From NCBI GenBank assembly GCA_031370545.1, contig JANMQQ010000069.1, positions 1 to 22,471 on the forward strand: DNA of 22,471 bases, written 5' to 3'. Source of the stretch: UBA6921 sp031370545. GTDB taxonomy: Bacteria > Pseudomonadota > Gammaproteobacteria > SG8-11. How positions within the stretch are numbered: position 1 is the first letter of the stretch; the number at the start of each line of letters is the position of its first letter. Shown here piece after piece: positions 6,335 to 13,301 of the stretch. Below the pieces are notes generated by a model, which was given only the letters and a program-made list of their open reading frames with translations, did not search any database and was not told the DNA's origin. Position numbers and translations under genes: made by a program.

Positions 6335-8826
6335 AACGGCAACGGAATATCGTCAGGATCAACCAGTGCTTTTGCGGCTGAAGACTTGCTCTGTTTTATC
6401 GGTTCGACGCCCAGCTTTTCTTCGATCTCAGTGGCAATCGCAGCCAGACGTGCCATCACCCGCCCGTGCAAAAACTCAACGCAGGTCCAGACATTTTCCA
6501 CACGCCTGAGCAACTGCGTCTCATCTTCTAAAAACTGCTCGGGTGTGCCGCAATAACTTCGCAAATAATCGGCCATGGTTTGCACGCCGTCCTTGCGCTC
6601 AAACGGGTAAGGCGCTGCACCGACCAGCGCGAGCAATTTGGCGTATTCCTGCTGCGAATATTTCGCGTAGTCGTGCCAATCGAGCGCCGGGGCGGCGCCG
6701 GGTTCAGTTTGTAACTGTTGTCCGCAATCGAGCGCCACAAAATAACAATGCAGATTAATGACAACCTCGTGCGCCTTGGCCACACCGGCCAGTGCTTGCA
6801 GCAAGCGATTGATGTCGTCTTGCGTCTGGGCATCCGCCCGCATGGCAAGCGCCAGTGCAAGCCGCTGAGCAATCACCGATTCAAATTTCACCAGCTCCGG
6901 CTCGAGTGTGGCCGTGGTTTGCGCGGCGGACTGCAACGCCTCAGCCGCGTCATTTTCCGTCGTTCCCCGCAGCTTGAAGGCTGCCGCATCGAACGCGACG
7001 CCGTGCTGCGCAAGCAGGCGCGCAGCGAACGCGTGAATGCGCAGATCGTAGGCTGCCTTGTATTGGGATAGCAGCTTTTCATAGTCGGGAATCCCCTTGC
7101 GGGTCTGCTGCACTAAATTGTCAAGCCTGCGCTTCGTCTCATTGTGATCCGGCGCGGCATACGCCACCTGGCGTTTAATGTTCAGATAGCGCGTTGGCCA
7201 ATACTGACCGGCCAGATAGCTTTTTAATAGATCGGTGTCGCTCTCACGCTGCTGCGCATGCGCGTTGACTTCAGCGCTGCTGACGAGCTGCTCGGCTTTA
7301 ACCGCGACGTCAAACACGTAACGGTAGTGCATCAAACTGGCTTGCCGACACAGGCGTTCATAGCGCGCGAGCAGCGCGTTACCCGGCACGTCGACCAAAA
7401 AAATTCCGCGTGCGCCGAGCGCTTCGGCATTCGCGATGCGCGCATAGCCCGAGGGATGCGTCGACCAATAATCCGCCTTTTGCTCTTGCAGCCCCTGCGT
7501 GATGGCGGCGCGATAGCGGTCGGGCAAATTGCGCGACTGCTCGATGATCATTTTGGGAAAGTTGTCGGATAACTTGCCGTCATCCCAGCTGTACGACAGA
7601 CGTTTGCCGACCGCGTCGCTGGCGGCGTTAAGTTCCTTGATGCGCAGCGTGGTGTTGCGAAACACGCTCGACCCGGCGATGCACGCTTCGTAGCGATCCG
7701 CATCAAATTCCATTTGCCGCTCCAGGCTGCGGCTGACCAGAACGCCGAGCTTGTGAAACACCAGCAGGCATTTGCGCGTGAGCCAGATCGCAGCTTTCGC
7801 CATCAGCAATACCCAGCCGCGCGAGTCGCTGTAGCGCTCAATCCATTCGTCAAGCTTGGCGTCCCAGGCATCGCCGTCGTACACCGTGCGCGCGAACCAG
7901 GTATTGACAGAATTAACCACGTACCAGAACGTCATCCCGGAACGCTGCGCAAAATGCCCGAGCTCGTGTGCGATCACCCCGGCCAGTTGGCGTGCCGTCA
8001 AGCCACCGATCAGCGGCAGGCCCACCGTGAGCACCAGACGCCCAGAGTACAGCCCGATCAAACCGTGTTGCGCACCCGCCGACGCATTGGCCGCGCAGTC
8101 GACATGGATTTCCACCGGCATCGGCGCCCCCACGCGCTGAGCGATGAGATCCACAAACGCGAAAAACAATGGGTCGTCCTGATGGCTGAGTTTCAACGGC
8201 CGGTCGGATTTCACTGCGGGCGCAAAAAACGGTTTGAGCATGAACACGGTAAGCACGCCACCCGCCACACACAGTGCCGCGTAGAGGAATAAGAATGGCA
8301 CCCCCCAACGGCGCGACGGGATAAACCAATCCCAATCATTGAGCGCGTGCCACACCGTCGCCGACGCCACACCGATGACAAACGTGGCGTAAATGATCGG
8401 CAGCAAAATCATCAGCGCCGCAACTGCAACCAGCGCCACACGATATTTCATGGTCAACGAGATGCTTGGAATATCGCCGGAAAATGCTTCTTTAATCGTG
8501 CGCGGGGTCAGAATCTGCGCGGCGCTATTCACCGTGGATGTCATCGGGCCCTCGATCGCCACCGGCCGAATCGCACATTGCGCACCGATGGCTTCGAAAC
8601 GCGTTTGAAACTGTGTGGCGGTATTTTGGTCGATATTGGTCTTGACCACGCGCGGGGAACCACTTAAAAGCAGCGTGGCCTGCGCGGCGTTGATGCTGGC
8701 TAGGCGCGCCAGCTCCACACTCACTTGCTCGGGGGTGAAACCCTTGCGCACGTGACCGGTCAGCACAACGTTATAGCGTCGCTGCCCGAGGGTCGGCTTG
8801 GACTTAGTAGTTATAGATTCAGCCAT
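6331..8826 (-). CDS. Membrane-bound M48 family zinc metallopeptidase with extra N- and C-terminal domains
   Basis: The 831-residue product carries the M48 zinc site HELGH (287-291) and the third-ligand motif EFDADRYEA starting at Glu373. Before it are two clear membrane segments (about 128-158 and 174-200); a third hydrophobic stretch lies at about 338-364. The first 95 residues form a soluble domain (RYNVVLTGHVRKGF...LLLSGSPRVVKTNID) of the small type seen ahead of membrane domains in other proteobacterial proteins; I do not know its function. The last 400 or so residues are mostly helical and charged, without a recognised domain. HtpX-like M48 enzymes degrade membrane proteins, but this is much longer, and its substrate is unknown. 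I chose the ATG at 8826 because the frame upstream to 8925 (MNAAAILPQS...) looks non-coding and would nearly reach mnmA. Confidence 0.85.
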   Translation of the reverse strand: MAESITTKSKPTLGQRRYNVVLTGHVRKGFTPEQVSVELARLASINAAQATLLLSGSPRVVKTNIDQNTATQFQTRFEAIGAQCAIRPVAIEGPMTSTVNSAAQILTPRTIKEAFSGDIPSISLTMKYRVALVAVAALMILLPIIYATFVIGVASATVWHALNDWDWFIPSRRWGVPFLFLYAALCVAGGVLTVFMLKPFFAPAVKSDRPLKLSHQDDPLFFAFVDLIAQRVGAPMPVEIHVDCAANASAGAQHGLIGLYSGRLVLTVGLPLIGGLTARQLAGVIAHELGHFAQRSGMTFWYVVNSVNTWFARTVYDGDAWDAKLDEWIERYSDSRGWVLLMAKAAIWLTRKCLLVFHKLGVLVSRSLERQMEFDADRYEACIAGSSVFRNTTLRIKELNAASDAVGKRLSYSWDDGKLSDNFPKMIIEQSRNLPDRYRAAITQGLQEQKADYWSTHPSGYARIANAEALGARGIFLVDVPGNALLARYERLCRQASLMHYRYVFDVAVKAEQLVSSAEVNAHAQQRESDTDLLKSYLAGQYWPTRYLNIKRQVAYAAPDHNETKRRLDNLVQQTRKGIPDYEKLLSQYKAAYDLRIHAFAARLLAQHGVAFDAAAFKLRGTTENDAAEALQSAAQTTATLEPELVKFESVIAQRLALALAMRADAQTQDDINRLLQALAGVAKAHEVVINLHCYFVALDCGQQLQTEPGAAPALDWHDYAKYSQQEYAKLLALVGAAPYPFERKDGVQTMADYLRSYCGTPEQFLEDETQLLRRVENVWTCVEFLHGRVMARLAAIATEIEEKLGVEPIKQSKSSAAKALVDPDDIPLPF

Positions 8827-8942
8827 TATTGGTTGCTGCTGTCGATGGGTTCTCTGCTCGTAGCATATCGGCACCTTAAATCCAGTGCTTAACCGGCTTT
8901 GAGGTAGAATTGCCGCCGCATTCACCGTTTTATCCGTGACTT

Positions 8943-10085
8943 ATGAACCTGGCCTCGAAAACACCTGCCCCCGTGAACCCGCAACTCTCCGTAAATGCAA
9001 ACCCGCGCATCATGATTGGCATGTCGGGCGGCGTGGATTCGTCGGTCGCCGCCTACCTGCTGCAACAACAGGGTTACGCGGTGCAAGCCCTGTACATGAA
9101 GAATTGGGACGAAGACGATGACGCAGAGTTTTGCAGCGCAACCCAGGATCTCGCCGATGCGCAAGCCGTCTGTGATCGCCTGGGCGTAACCCTGCACACG
9201 CGCAATTTCTCGGCAGAATATTGGGACCAGGTATTTGCTTTTTGCCTGGATGAGTTTCGCGCTGGACGTACGCCGAATCCCGACGTGCTGTGCAATCGTG
9301 AAATCAAGTTCAAAGTGTTTCTGGAACACGCGCAGGCGCTGGGCGCAGAAAAAATGGCGACCGGTCACTATGCGCGCGTGGCGCAGCGCGATGGGTGCCT
9401 GCGGCTGCTCAAGGCGCTCGATCTTGACAAGGACCAAAGTTACTTTCTGTATGCGTTGCGTCAGGAGCAACTGGCACGCGCATTGTTTCCACTCGGCGAG
9501 CTCAGCAAGCCTGCGGTACGCGCACTCGCAGCAGCGCAAGGCTTTGGCACGCACGACAAAAAAGACAGCACCGGAATCTGTTTTATTGGCGAACGCAAAT
9601 TCAAGGAATTCCTGAGTCGCTATCTACCTGCGCAACCCGGCAACATCGTCACGCCGGAAGGCAATATCATTGGTCGGCACGATGGCTTGATGTACCACAC
9701 GCTCGGCCAACGCAAGGGTTTGAACATCGGCGGACGTCGCGATGCCACCGAGCAGCCGTGGTACGTCGCGGCGAAAAACCTACAACAAAACACCTTGACC
9801 GTCGTGCAGGGCGATCGGAACCCGCTGCTGTTTTCGCGCATCCTGACGGCCCAACAACTGAACTGGATCGCCGACGAACCACCGGCACTGCCGCTGCGCT
9901 GCGCCGCGAAGACGCGCTATCGGCAAGCCGACCAGATTTGCACTATTGAATATGTCAATACCGAAACCTATCAGGTGCATTTCGATGCACCACAACGCGC
10001 CGTAACACCCGGACAATCCGTCGTCTTCTATCAAGGCGACGAATGCTTGGGCGGCGGAATTATCACTCGAGGGCACAATGAATAA
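8943..10085 (+). CDS. mnmA: tRNA 2-thiouridylase MnmA
   Basis: MnmA puts sulfur on U34 of tRNAs for Lys, Glu and Gln, using ATP and sulfur relayed from IscS through the Tus proteins. The 380-residue product shows the PP-loop SGGVDSSV (28-35), the adenylation region, NPDVLCN with Cys117 and GICFIGERKF with Cys213, the two catalytic cysteines, then the GLMYHTLGQRKGLNIGG and C-terminal beta-barrel parts. The first 20 residues before RIMIGMSGG are a little longer than usual; an internal ATG at 9012 would cut too close to the PP-loop, so I kept 8943. It overlaps hflD by 8 bases and diverges from the M48 gene with 116 bases between starts. Confidence 0.97.
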   Translation: MNLASKTPAPVNPQLSVNANPRIMIGMSGGVDSSVAAYLLQQQGYAVQALYMKNWDEDDDAEFCSATQDLADAQAVCDRLGVTLHTRNFSAEYWDQVFAFCLDEFRAGRTPNPDVLCNREIKFKVFLEHAQALGAEKMATGHYARVAQRDGCLRLLKALDLDKDQSYFLYALRQEQLARALFPLGELSKPAVRALAAAQGFGTHDKKDSTGICFIGERKFKEFLSRYLPAQPGNIVTPEGNIIGRHDGLMYHTLGQRKGLNIGGRRDATEQPWYVAAKNLQQNTLTVVQGDRNPLLFSRILTAQQLNWIADEPPALPLRCAAKTRYRQADQICTIEYVNTETYQVHFDAPQRAVTPGQSVVFYQGDECLGGGIITRGHNE

Positions 10086-10704
10086 GACGTTACGGGACCG
10101 CACGATTGCACTGGCGGGCGTATATCAAGCGGCGTATCTGGTCCATCAAATCGCAACGCGCGGCATGACCGACAGCTCGGCGCTCGAAGCTAGCGTCAAA
10201 AGTGTTTTCAAGCTCGACGCGCCCAGCACCGAGGCGGTGTTTGGCGATCTGGGCGGCGTGACCAGCGGGTTGTCGACATTAAAGCGGCAGCTCAGCGAGA
10301 AGCACGCCGACACGTTGCAGATCACTCAATATGTCGTCACCCTGCTGCATCTGGAACGCAAACTGGCGCGGCAACCGGAACTGTTGGAACGCATCGCCGC
10401 AGGTATTCGCCAGGCAAAACAACAATCGGAACACTTTCCCGTAACCCATGAAAATGTGCTCGCCAATCTGGCCGATATTTACAAAAACACCGTCAGCACC
10501 CTGACCCCGCGCGTATTGGTGCAGGGCGAACACGGTTATCTCAACAACCCGGACAACGCCAATAAAGTGCGCGCCATTTTGCTCGCCGGTATTCGTGCGG
10601 CGGTACTGTGGTCGCAATGCGGGGGATCACGCTGGCATGTGTTATTCAAGCGCAGCGCTTTGTTGGTGGAAACGGAAAGTTTAATGTCAAGCTTGCGGCA
10701 TTGA
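10078..10704 (+). CDS. hflD: High frequency lysogenization protein HflD
   Basis: HflD is a peripheral inner-membrane protein; in E. coli it binds lambda CII. Its cellular role is poorly known. The 208-residue product has the expected start (RTIALAGVYQAAYLVHQIA), the repeated helical body and the end (VLFKRSALL..SLRH), at the usual length. The ATG lies within the last codons of mnmA (overlap ATGAATAA, 10078-10085) with GAGGG just upstream, so the two genes are translationally coupled. In enterobacteria purB follows; here the accessory region begins instead. Confidence 0.95.
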   Translation: MNKTLRDRTIALAGVYQAAYLVHQIATRGMTDSSALEASVKSVFKLDAPSTEAVFGDLGGVTSGLSTLKRQLSEKHADTLQITQYVVTLLHLERKLARQPELLERIAAGIRQAKQQSEHFPVTHENVLANLADIYKNTVSTLTPRVLVQGEHGYLNNPDNANKVRAILLAGIRAAVLWSQCGGSRWHVLFKRSALLVETESLMSSLRH

Positions 10705-10790
10705 TTTCTGGTAAAGCGCAGTAGCTCTTTACCAGTGCAGCATCAACCCGCAAATTGTTCATGAGCATGTTTTCGAAAGTCATTGAAACG

Positions 10791-10814
10791 CCCGCGAAGG
10801 TTGCCCTTCGCGGG
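10791..10814. terminator. Bidirectional terminator hairpin between hflD and the convergent secreted protein gene
   Basis: CCCGCGAAGG (10791-10800) and CCTTCGCGGG (10805-10814) form a perfect 10-pair stem around a 4-base loop. Flanking GAAAC and GTTTC on the two sides extend the pairing and give short T runs in both directions. It lies between the hflD end and the stop of the minus-strand gene, where a shared terminator would be expected. The T tracts are weak, so efficiency is uncertain. Confidence 0.7.
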
Positions 10815-10826
10815 TTTCGGTGACGA

Positions 10827-11405
10827 TTACTTCAGCAGTTCAATCGCACCCAGATCAGTCAACGGGATCTGATCGGGCTCGGACGGGTAGGACGCGATGC
10901 GCCCGTTGACCAGCAGGCGAGGCGCGATGTACAGGTTCGCCAGGTCGGTGGTCAGGATGGGTTTGCAATAGCCGATGCGTTCCAGTTTCGTGTTGGCAAA
11001 ACCGATGGTGTTGCCGAACGCGCCGTTCTCGCGCCACTCGAACCAATGTCCAGCGGCGATATTGCGCGGCGAGTTGGTGACGACTTCGAACTTGATCCCG
11101 TCATGACCGACATCCTTTGCATAGTCGCCGTGCATGAACACCTGGTCACCTTCCTGGCTGTAGACGCCGTTCCAATCCGGGAACGTCGTCGAGTACCAAT
11201 TGCCGCGCATATGGGTGCCGACCGCGACCGGGGGAAGAAAACAAATTCCCTGTGTCGCCCATTGGGTATGCACGGGTGACGAGTCGTCGTACGCGGTGAT
11301 GGACCACAGGTTCCCGCCCGCATACACATTCGGGTCGGCGTTAACGCCAGCGGCGGCGGACAGGCACAGCATTCCAACAGCTAACTTTCCATTAATAATT
11401 TTCAC
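10827..11405 (-). CDS. Secreted protein of unknown function
   Basis: I do not recognise a family. From the GTG at 11405 the product has 192 residues: a signal peptide (M)KIINGKLAVGMLCLSAAAG ending VNA about residue 23, then a mature part starting DPNVYAGGNLW. The mature part is rich in aromatic residues and Gly, with two cysteines (GICFLP and IGYCKP) that could pair. AGGAG (11418-11414) lies 8 bases upstream of the GTG, which decides the start; the frame is open to 11639 but that extension would hide the signal peptide behind 78 residues without protein-like character. It is alone, convergent to hflD, with a long non-coding stretch upstream. Confidence 0.8.
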   Translation of the reverse strand: MKIINGKLAVGMLCLSAAAGVNADPNVYAGGNLWSITAYDDSSPVHTQWATQGICFLPPVAVGTHMRGNWYSTTFPDWNGVYSQEGDQVFMHGDYAKDVGHDGIKFEVVTNSPRNIAAGHWFEWRENGAFGNTIGFANTKLERIGYCKPILTTDLANLYIAPRLLVNGRIASYPSEPDQIPLTDLGAIELLK

Positions 11406-11946
11406 TTGTGAGTCTCCTGCATTGAGGTTGCGTTGAGTCATGAACTGGCACGTGCACGGTGATGCGCGCCGCGTCGCCCGGACTCCCCCGATAACTGCGG
11501 GGACTGAGAGTGTTGCGGGAACAGGAATTTTTCGAAGCGAAATAATGACGCGTGCGCGGCGCAAAAATGCGCGCCCAACATGGGCTTTTAATTCTTGTTT
11601 TGGGAGTGAACGCGACTGCGGGGCGGGCAATAGCAGCAAATAAAATGACCCGCCATTTACTCACACAGCATCAAGATGCGCCAAGATTGACGCTTATTCC
11701 ATACGACTGCGGCATTAATGATGCTGACATCTGGGCGTGGTAATTTTTCAACCCTAACTGGCGACATCACCCGTTCCTTGAGCAAAAATCACTGAACCTT
11801 AATTCATCTAACTACCACCTATTAACAGCGGCATCAACGGCGATGAGCATCCGGACGTATTTGCTGCTGCGAACCGCAACCGGCGACATCATCCGCTGCG
11901 CTCTTGGGCATAAACTACTGAACACTGGATCAGATCACAGCCAACT
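11406..11946. other. Intergenic stretch between divergent genes, with degenerate repeats of the sigma gene 5' end
   Basis: 541 bases without a convincing gene. The left half (to about 11700) should hold the promoter of the minus-strand secreted protein; I see a small hairpin (AGTCCCC pairing with GGGGACT, near 11481-11503) but no clear boxes or riboswitch. The right half holds two diverged copies of a unit of about 119-126 bases that continues into the start of the sigma gene. Confidence 0.7.
11414..11418 (-). promoter_or_regulatory. Ribosome binding site that fixes the GTG start of the secreted protein gene
   Basis: AGGAG on the minus strand, 8 bases before the GTG at 11405 and directly before the signal peptide. 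This favours GTG 11405 over the longer open frame starting at 11639. Confidence 0.8.
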
Positions 11947-12030
11947 ATGGACAGCAGCACAATCGACAATGAGCATCTGGGCGCGTTGCTGGTGCAAGCC
12001 GCAGCGGGCGACGAGCGCGCTTTCGAGCAG
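11711..12030 (+). repeat. Degenerate tandem repeat reaching into the ECF sigma gene
   Basis: Three related units start near 11711, 11830 and about 11955. Units 1 and 2 share GGCAT-AA-G, then TGA-CATC-GG-CGT, then GGCGACATCA-CCG, and both contain ACTGAAC about 95 bases in. Unit 3 is the start of the sigma gene itself (GAGCATCTGGGCGCG then GGCGACGAGCGCGCT). Spacing is about 119 then 126 bases. Identity is only about two thirds by eye, so this is an old duplication of the promoter plus first codons, not a recent one. Confidence 0.55.
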
Positions 12031-12516
12031 CTGTACAAGCAAACACATCGACGTGTGTATGCTTACTTGATGCGCTCTCTGAATAAATCAAATTTCGTGG
12101 ATGACGTGCTGGTCGAGACCTACACTGAGGTATGGAAGAGCGCGGCACGATTCAAGGGGGAAGCAAAAGTCACGACGTGGATTATCGGTATTGCGCGCAA
12201 CCTGGCGATGAATCATTTGCGCAAAGACAAGAATAAGCATCACGAGGATATTTCCGACCACCCGGACCTGGCGGTTAAACCTTTAGATCCGCTGGAGGCC
12301 GAGGATGCGCGGCGCTTGATGAGTCAAGCGATGACAAAACTTTCGCTACAGCAGCGCGAAATTCTGGGGCTGGTGCTGCTGCCTGAAATGAACTACCCGG
12401 AGATCGCCGATTTGTTGGACATCCCGGTGAATACTGTAAAGACGCGCGTGTTCTATGCGAAGGAGGCGCTCAAGGAACATCTGCAAGCAATGGGAGTGAG
12501 TGCGTATGACATCTGA
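11947..12516 (+). CDS. ECF (extracytoplasmic function) RNA polymerase sigma factor
   Basis: The 189-residue product has the two conserved sigma70 domains only: region 2 at about 24-95 (AFEQLYKQTHRRVYAYLM, then FKGEAKVTTWIIGIARNLA) and region 4 at about 128-178 (LSLQQREILGLVLLPEMNYP, EIADLLDIPVNTVKTRVFYA) with its helix-turn-helix. It lacks regions 1 and 3, as ECF factors do. It should direct RNA polymerase to promoters of an envelope-related regulon when freed from its anti-sigma factor. The next gene, overlapping by 11 bases, is that anti-sigma factor. No Shine-Dalgarno is clear before the ATG. Target promoters are unknown; I found no convincing autoregulatory promoter. Confidence 0.95.
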   Translation: MDSSTIDNEHLGALLVQAAAGDERAFEQLYKQTHRRVYAYLMRSLNKSNFVDDVLVETYTEVWKSAARFKGEAKVTTWIIGIARNLAMNHLRKDKNKHHEDISDHPDLAVKPLDPLEAEDARRLMSQAMTKLSLQQREILGLVLLPEMNYPEIADLLDIPVNTVKTRVFYAKEALKEHLQAMGVSAYDI

Positions 12517-13183
12517 CCTCGAATCTCAACAACCCAACTCGTTACGTGAATACTTGCCTGGCTACGTGAACGGCACGGCATCGGTGGCGGAACGCAAAGC
12601 CGTCGACGATGCGCTCAAGAATGACCCGGAGCTGCGCCGGGAACTGAAGGAGCTTCAAAACATCGCGGCTGCATTTGTAACACGGGAAGAGATTAGCACC
12701 GCCCATTCCGACGGCTTGTTCCAGCGAATCAAGGGCAATATTGCCGCGACCTCAGTAAAAAAAGTCACTGACGTACCCGTAAGGCGCGAACAAAATGATC
12801 CGCATAATTCATGGTGGACATGGCTGTTCGGCGATCCGCGTCTCGCCTGGGGTGTGGCGCTGGCGCAACTTGTTGTGATCGCGGTGCTGGTAGGAACGAA
12901 TTTTAACGCTCGGGAAAAAACCTACGACACGCTGTCCGCGCAACCGGCGGCGCGCATTGGGGGAATCCAGCTAAATATCGTCTTCGATGCGGGCGCCGCA
13001 CAGGAAGATGTGAATCGCACCCTGCAGCAGTTCGGGCTGCATTACGTCGACGGGCCTTCCGCGGCAGGGATGATTGTTGTGGCTCTGCCGGAGGATGTGT
13101 CAAGCGCTGGCCCGGTGCTTGAAAAGCTGCGCCAATCGAAGGCGATAAGATTCGTGGAACCGCAACTGGGACAGTCCAGGTAG
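12506..13183 (+). CDS. Membrane anti-sigma factor with a subtilase-propeptide-like periplasmic domain
   Basis: The 225-residue product has a cytoplasmic N-terminal anti-sigma segment (about 10-60: LREYLPGYVNGTASVAERKA), one membrane helix (about 113-132, LAWGVALAQLVVIAVLVGTN), and a periplasmic part. The HxxxCxxC zinc motif of many anti-sigma factors is absent. The periplasmic part (about 152-222) reads IQLNIVFDAGAAQEDVNRTL, then FGLHYVDGPSAAGMIVVALP and LRQSKAIRFVEPQ, which has the strand-helix-strand order and closing VEPQ of S8 propeptides (inhibitor I9-like); this is similarity by eye. I chose ATG 12506 over GTG 12500 because GGGAG lies 9 bases before it. It overlaps the sigma gene by 11 bases. 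Its TAG stop is part of the REP element that follows. Confidence 0.85.
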   Translation: MTSDLESQQPNSLREYLPGYVNGTASVAERKAVDDALKNDPELRRELKELQNIAAAFVTREEISTAHSDGLFQRIKGNIAATSVKKVTDVPVRREQNDPHNSWWTWLFGDPRLAWGVALAQLVVIAVLVGTNFNAREKTYDTLSAQPAARIGGIQLNIVFDAGAAQEDVNRTLQQFGLHYVDGPSAAGMIVVALPEDVSSAGPVLEKLRQSKAIRFVEPQLGQSR

Positions 13184-13248
13184 GAGCGCCGTCCTCGGCG
13201 CGACAGCGGGGTGCCGGACACAAATCGCGCCGAGGGCGGCGCTCCTAC
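13180..13248. repeat. REP-type palindrome after the anti-sigma gene
   Basis: Arms of 24 bases (13180-13203 and 13225-13248) are inverted copies with one mismatch, around 21 bases. Each arm starts GTAGGAGCGCCG, the start typical of REP sequences in Pseudomonas and Xanthomonas relatives. The first arm supplies the stop codon of the anti-sigma gene (TAG at 13181-13183). A strong hairpin would form in the transcript, so it may stabilise the upstream mRNA or attenuate read-through to the next gene. Confidence 0.9.
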
Positions 13249-13301
13249 ATAACCTATAGATGGACGCTGCCGCGTCTTGATGAGTTCCAAGGAAGGCCCT
13301 C

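Noticed and set aside
8827..8925. N-terminal extension of the M48 peptidase
   Set aside because: The extra 33 residues look unlike protein and would take the start to within 17 bases of mnmA.
11406..11639. N-terminal extension of the secreted protein, or a riboswitch before it
   Set aside because: The extension would bury a good signal peptide, and an AGGAG marks GTG 11405; I could not match the stretch to a known riboswitch core.
11843..12070. 75-codon open frame upstream of and overlapping the sigma gene
   Set aside because: It is explained by the degenerate repeat and runs out of frame through the sigma gene start.
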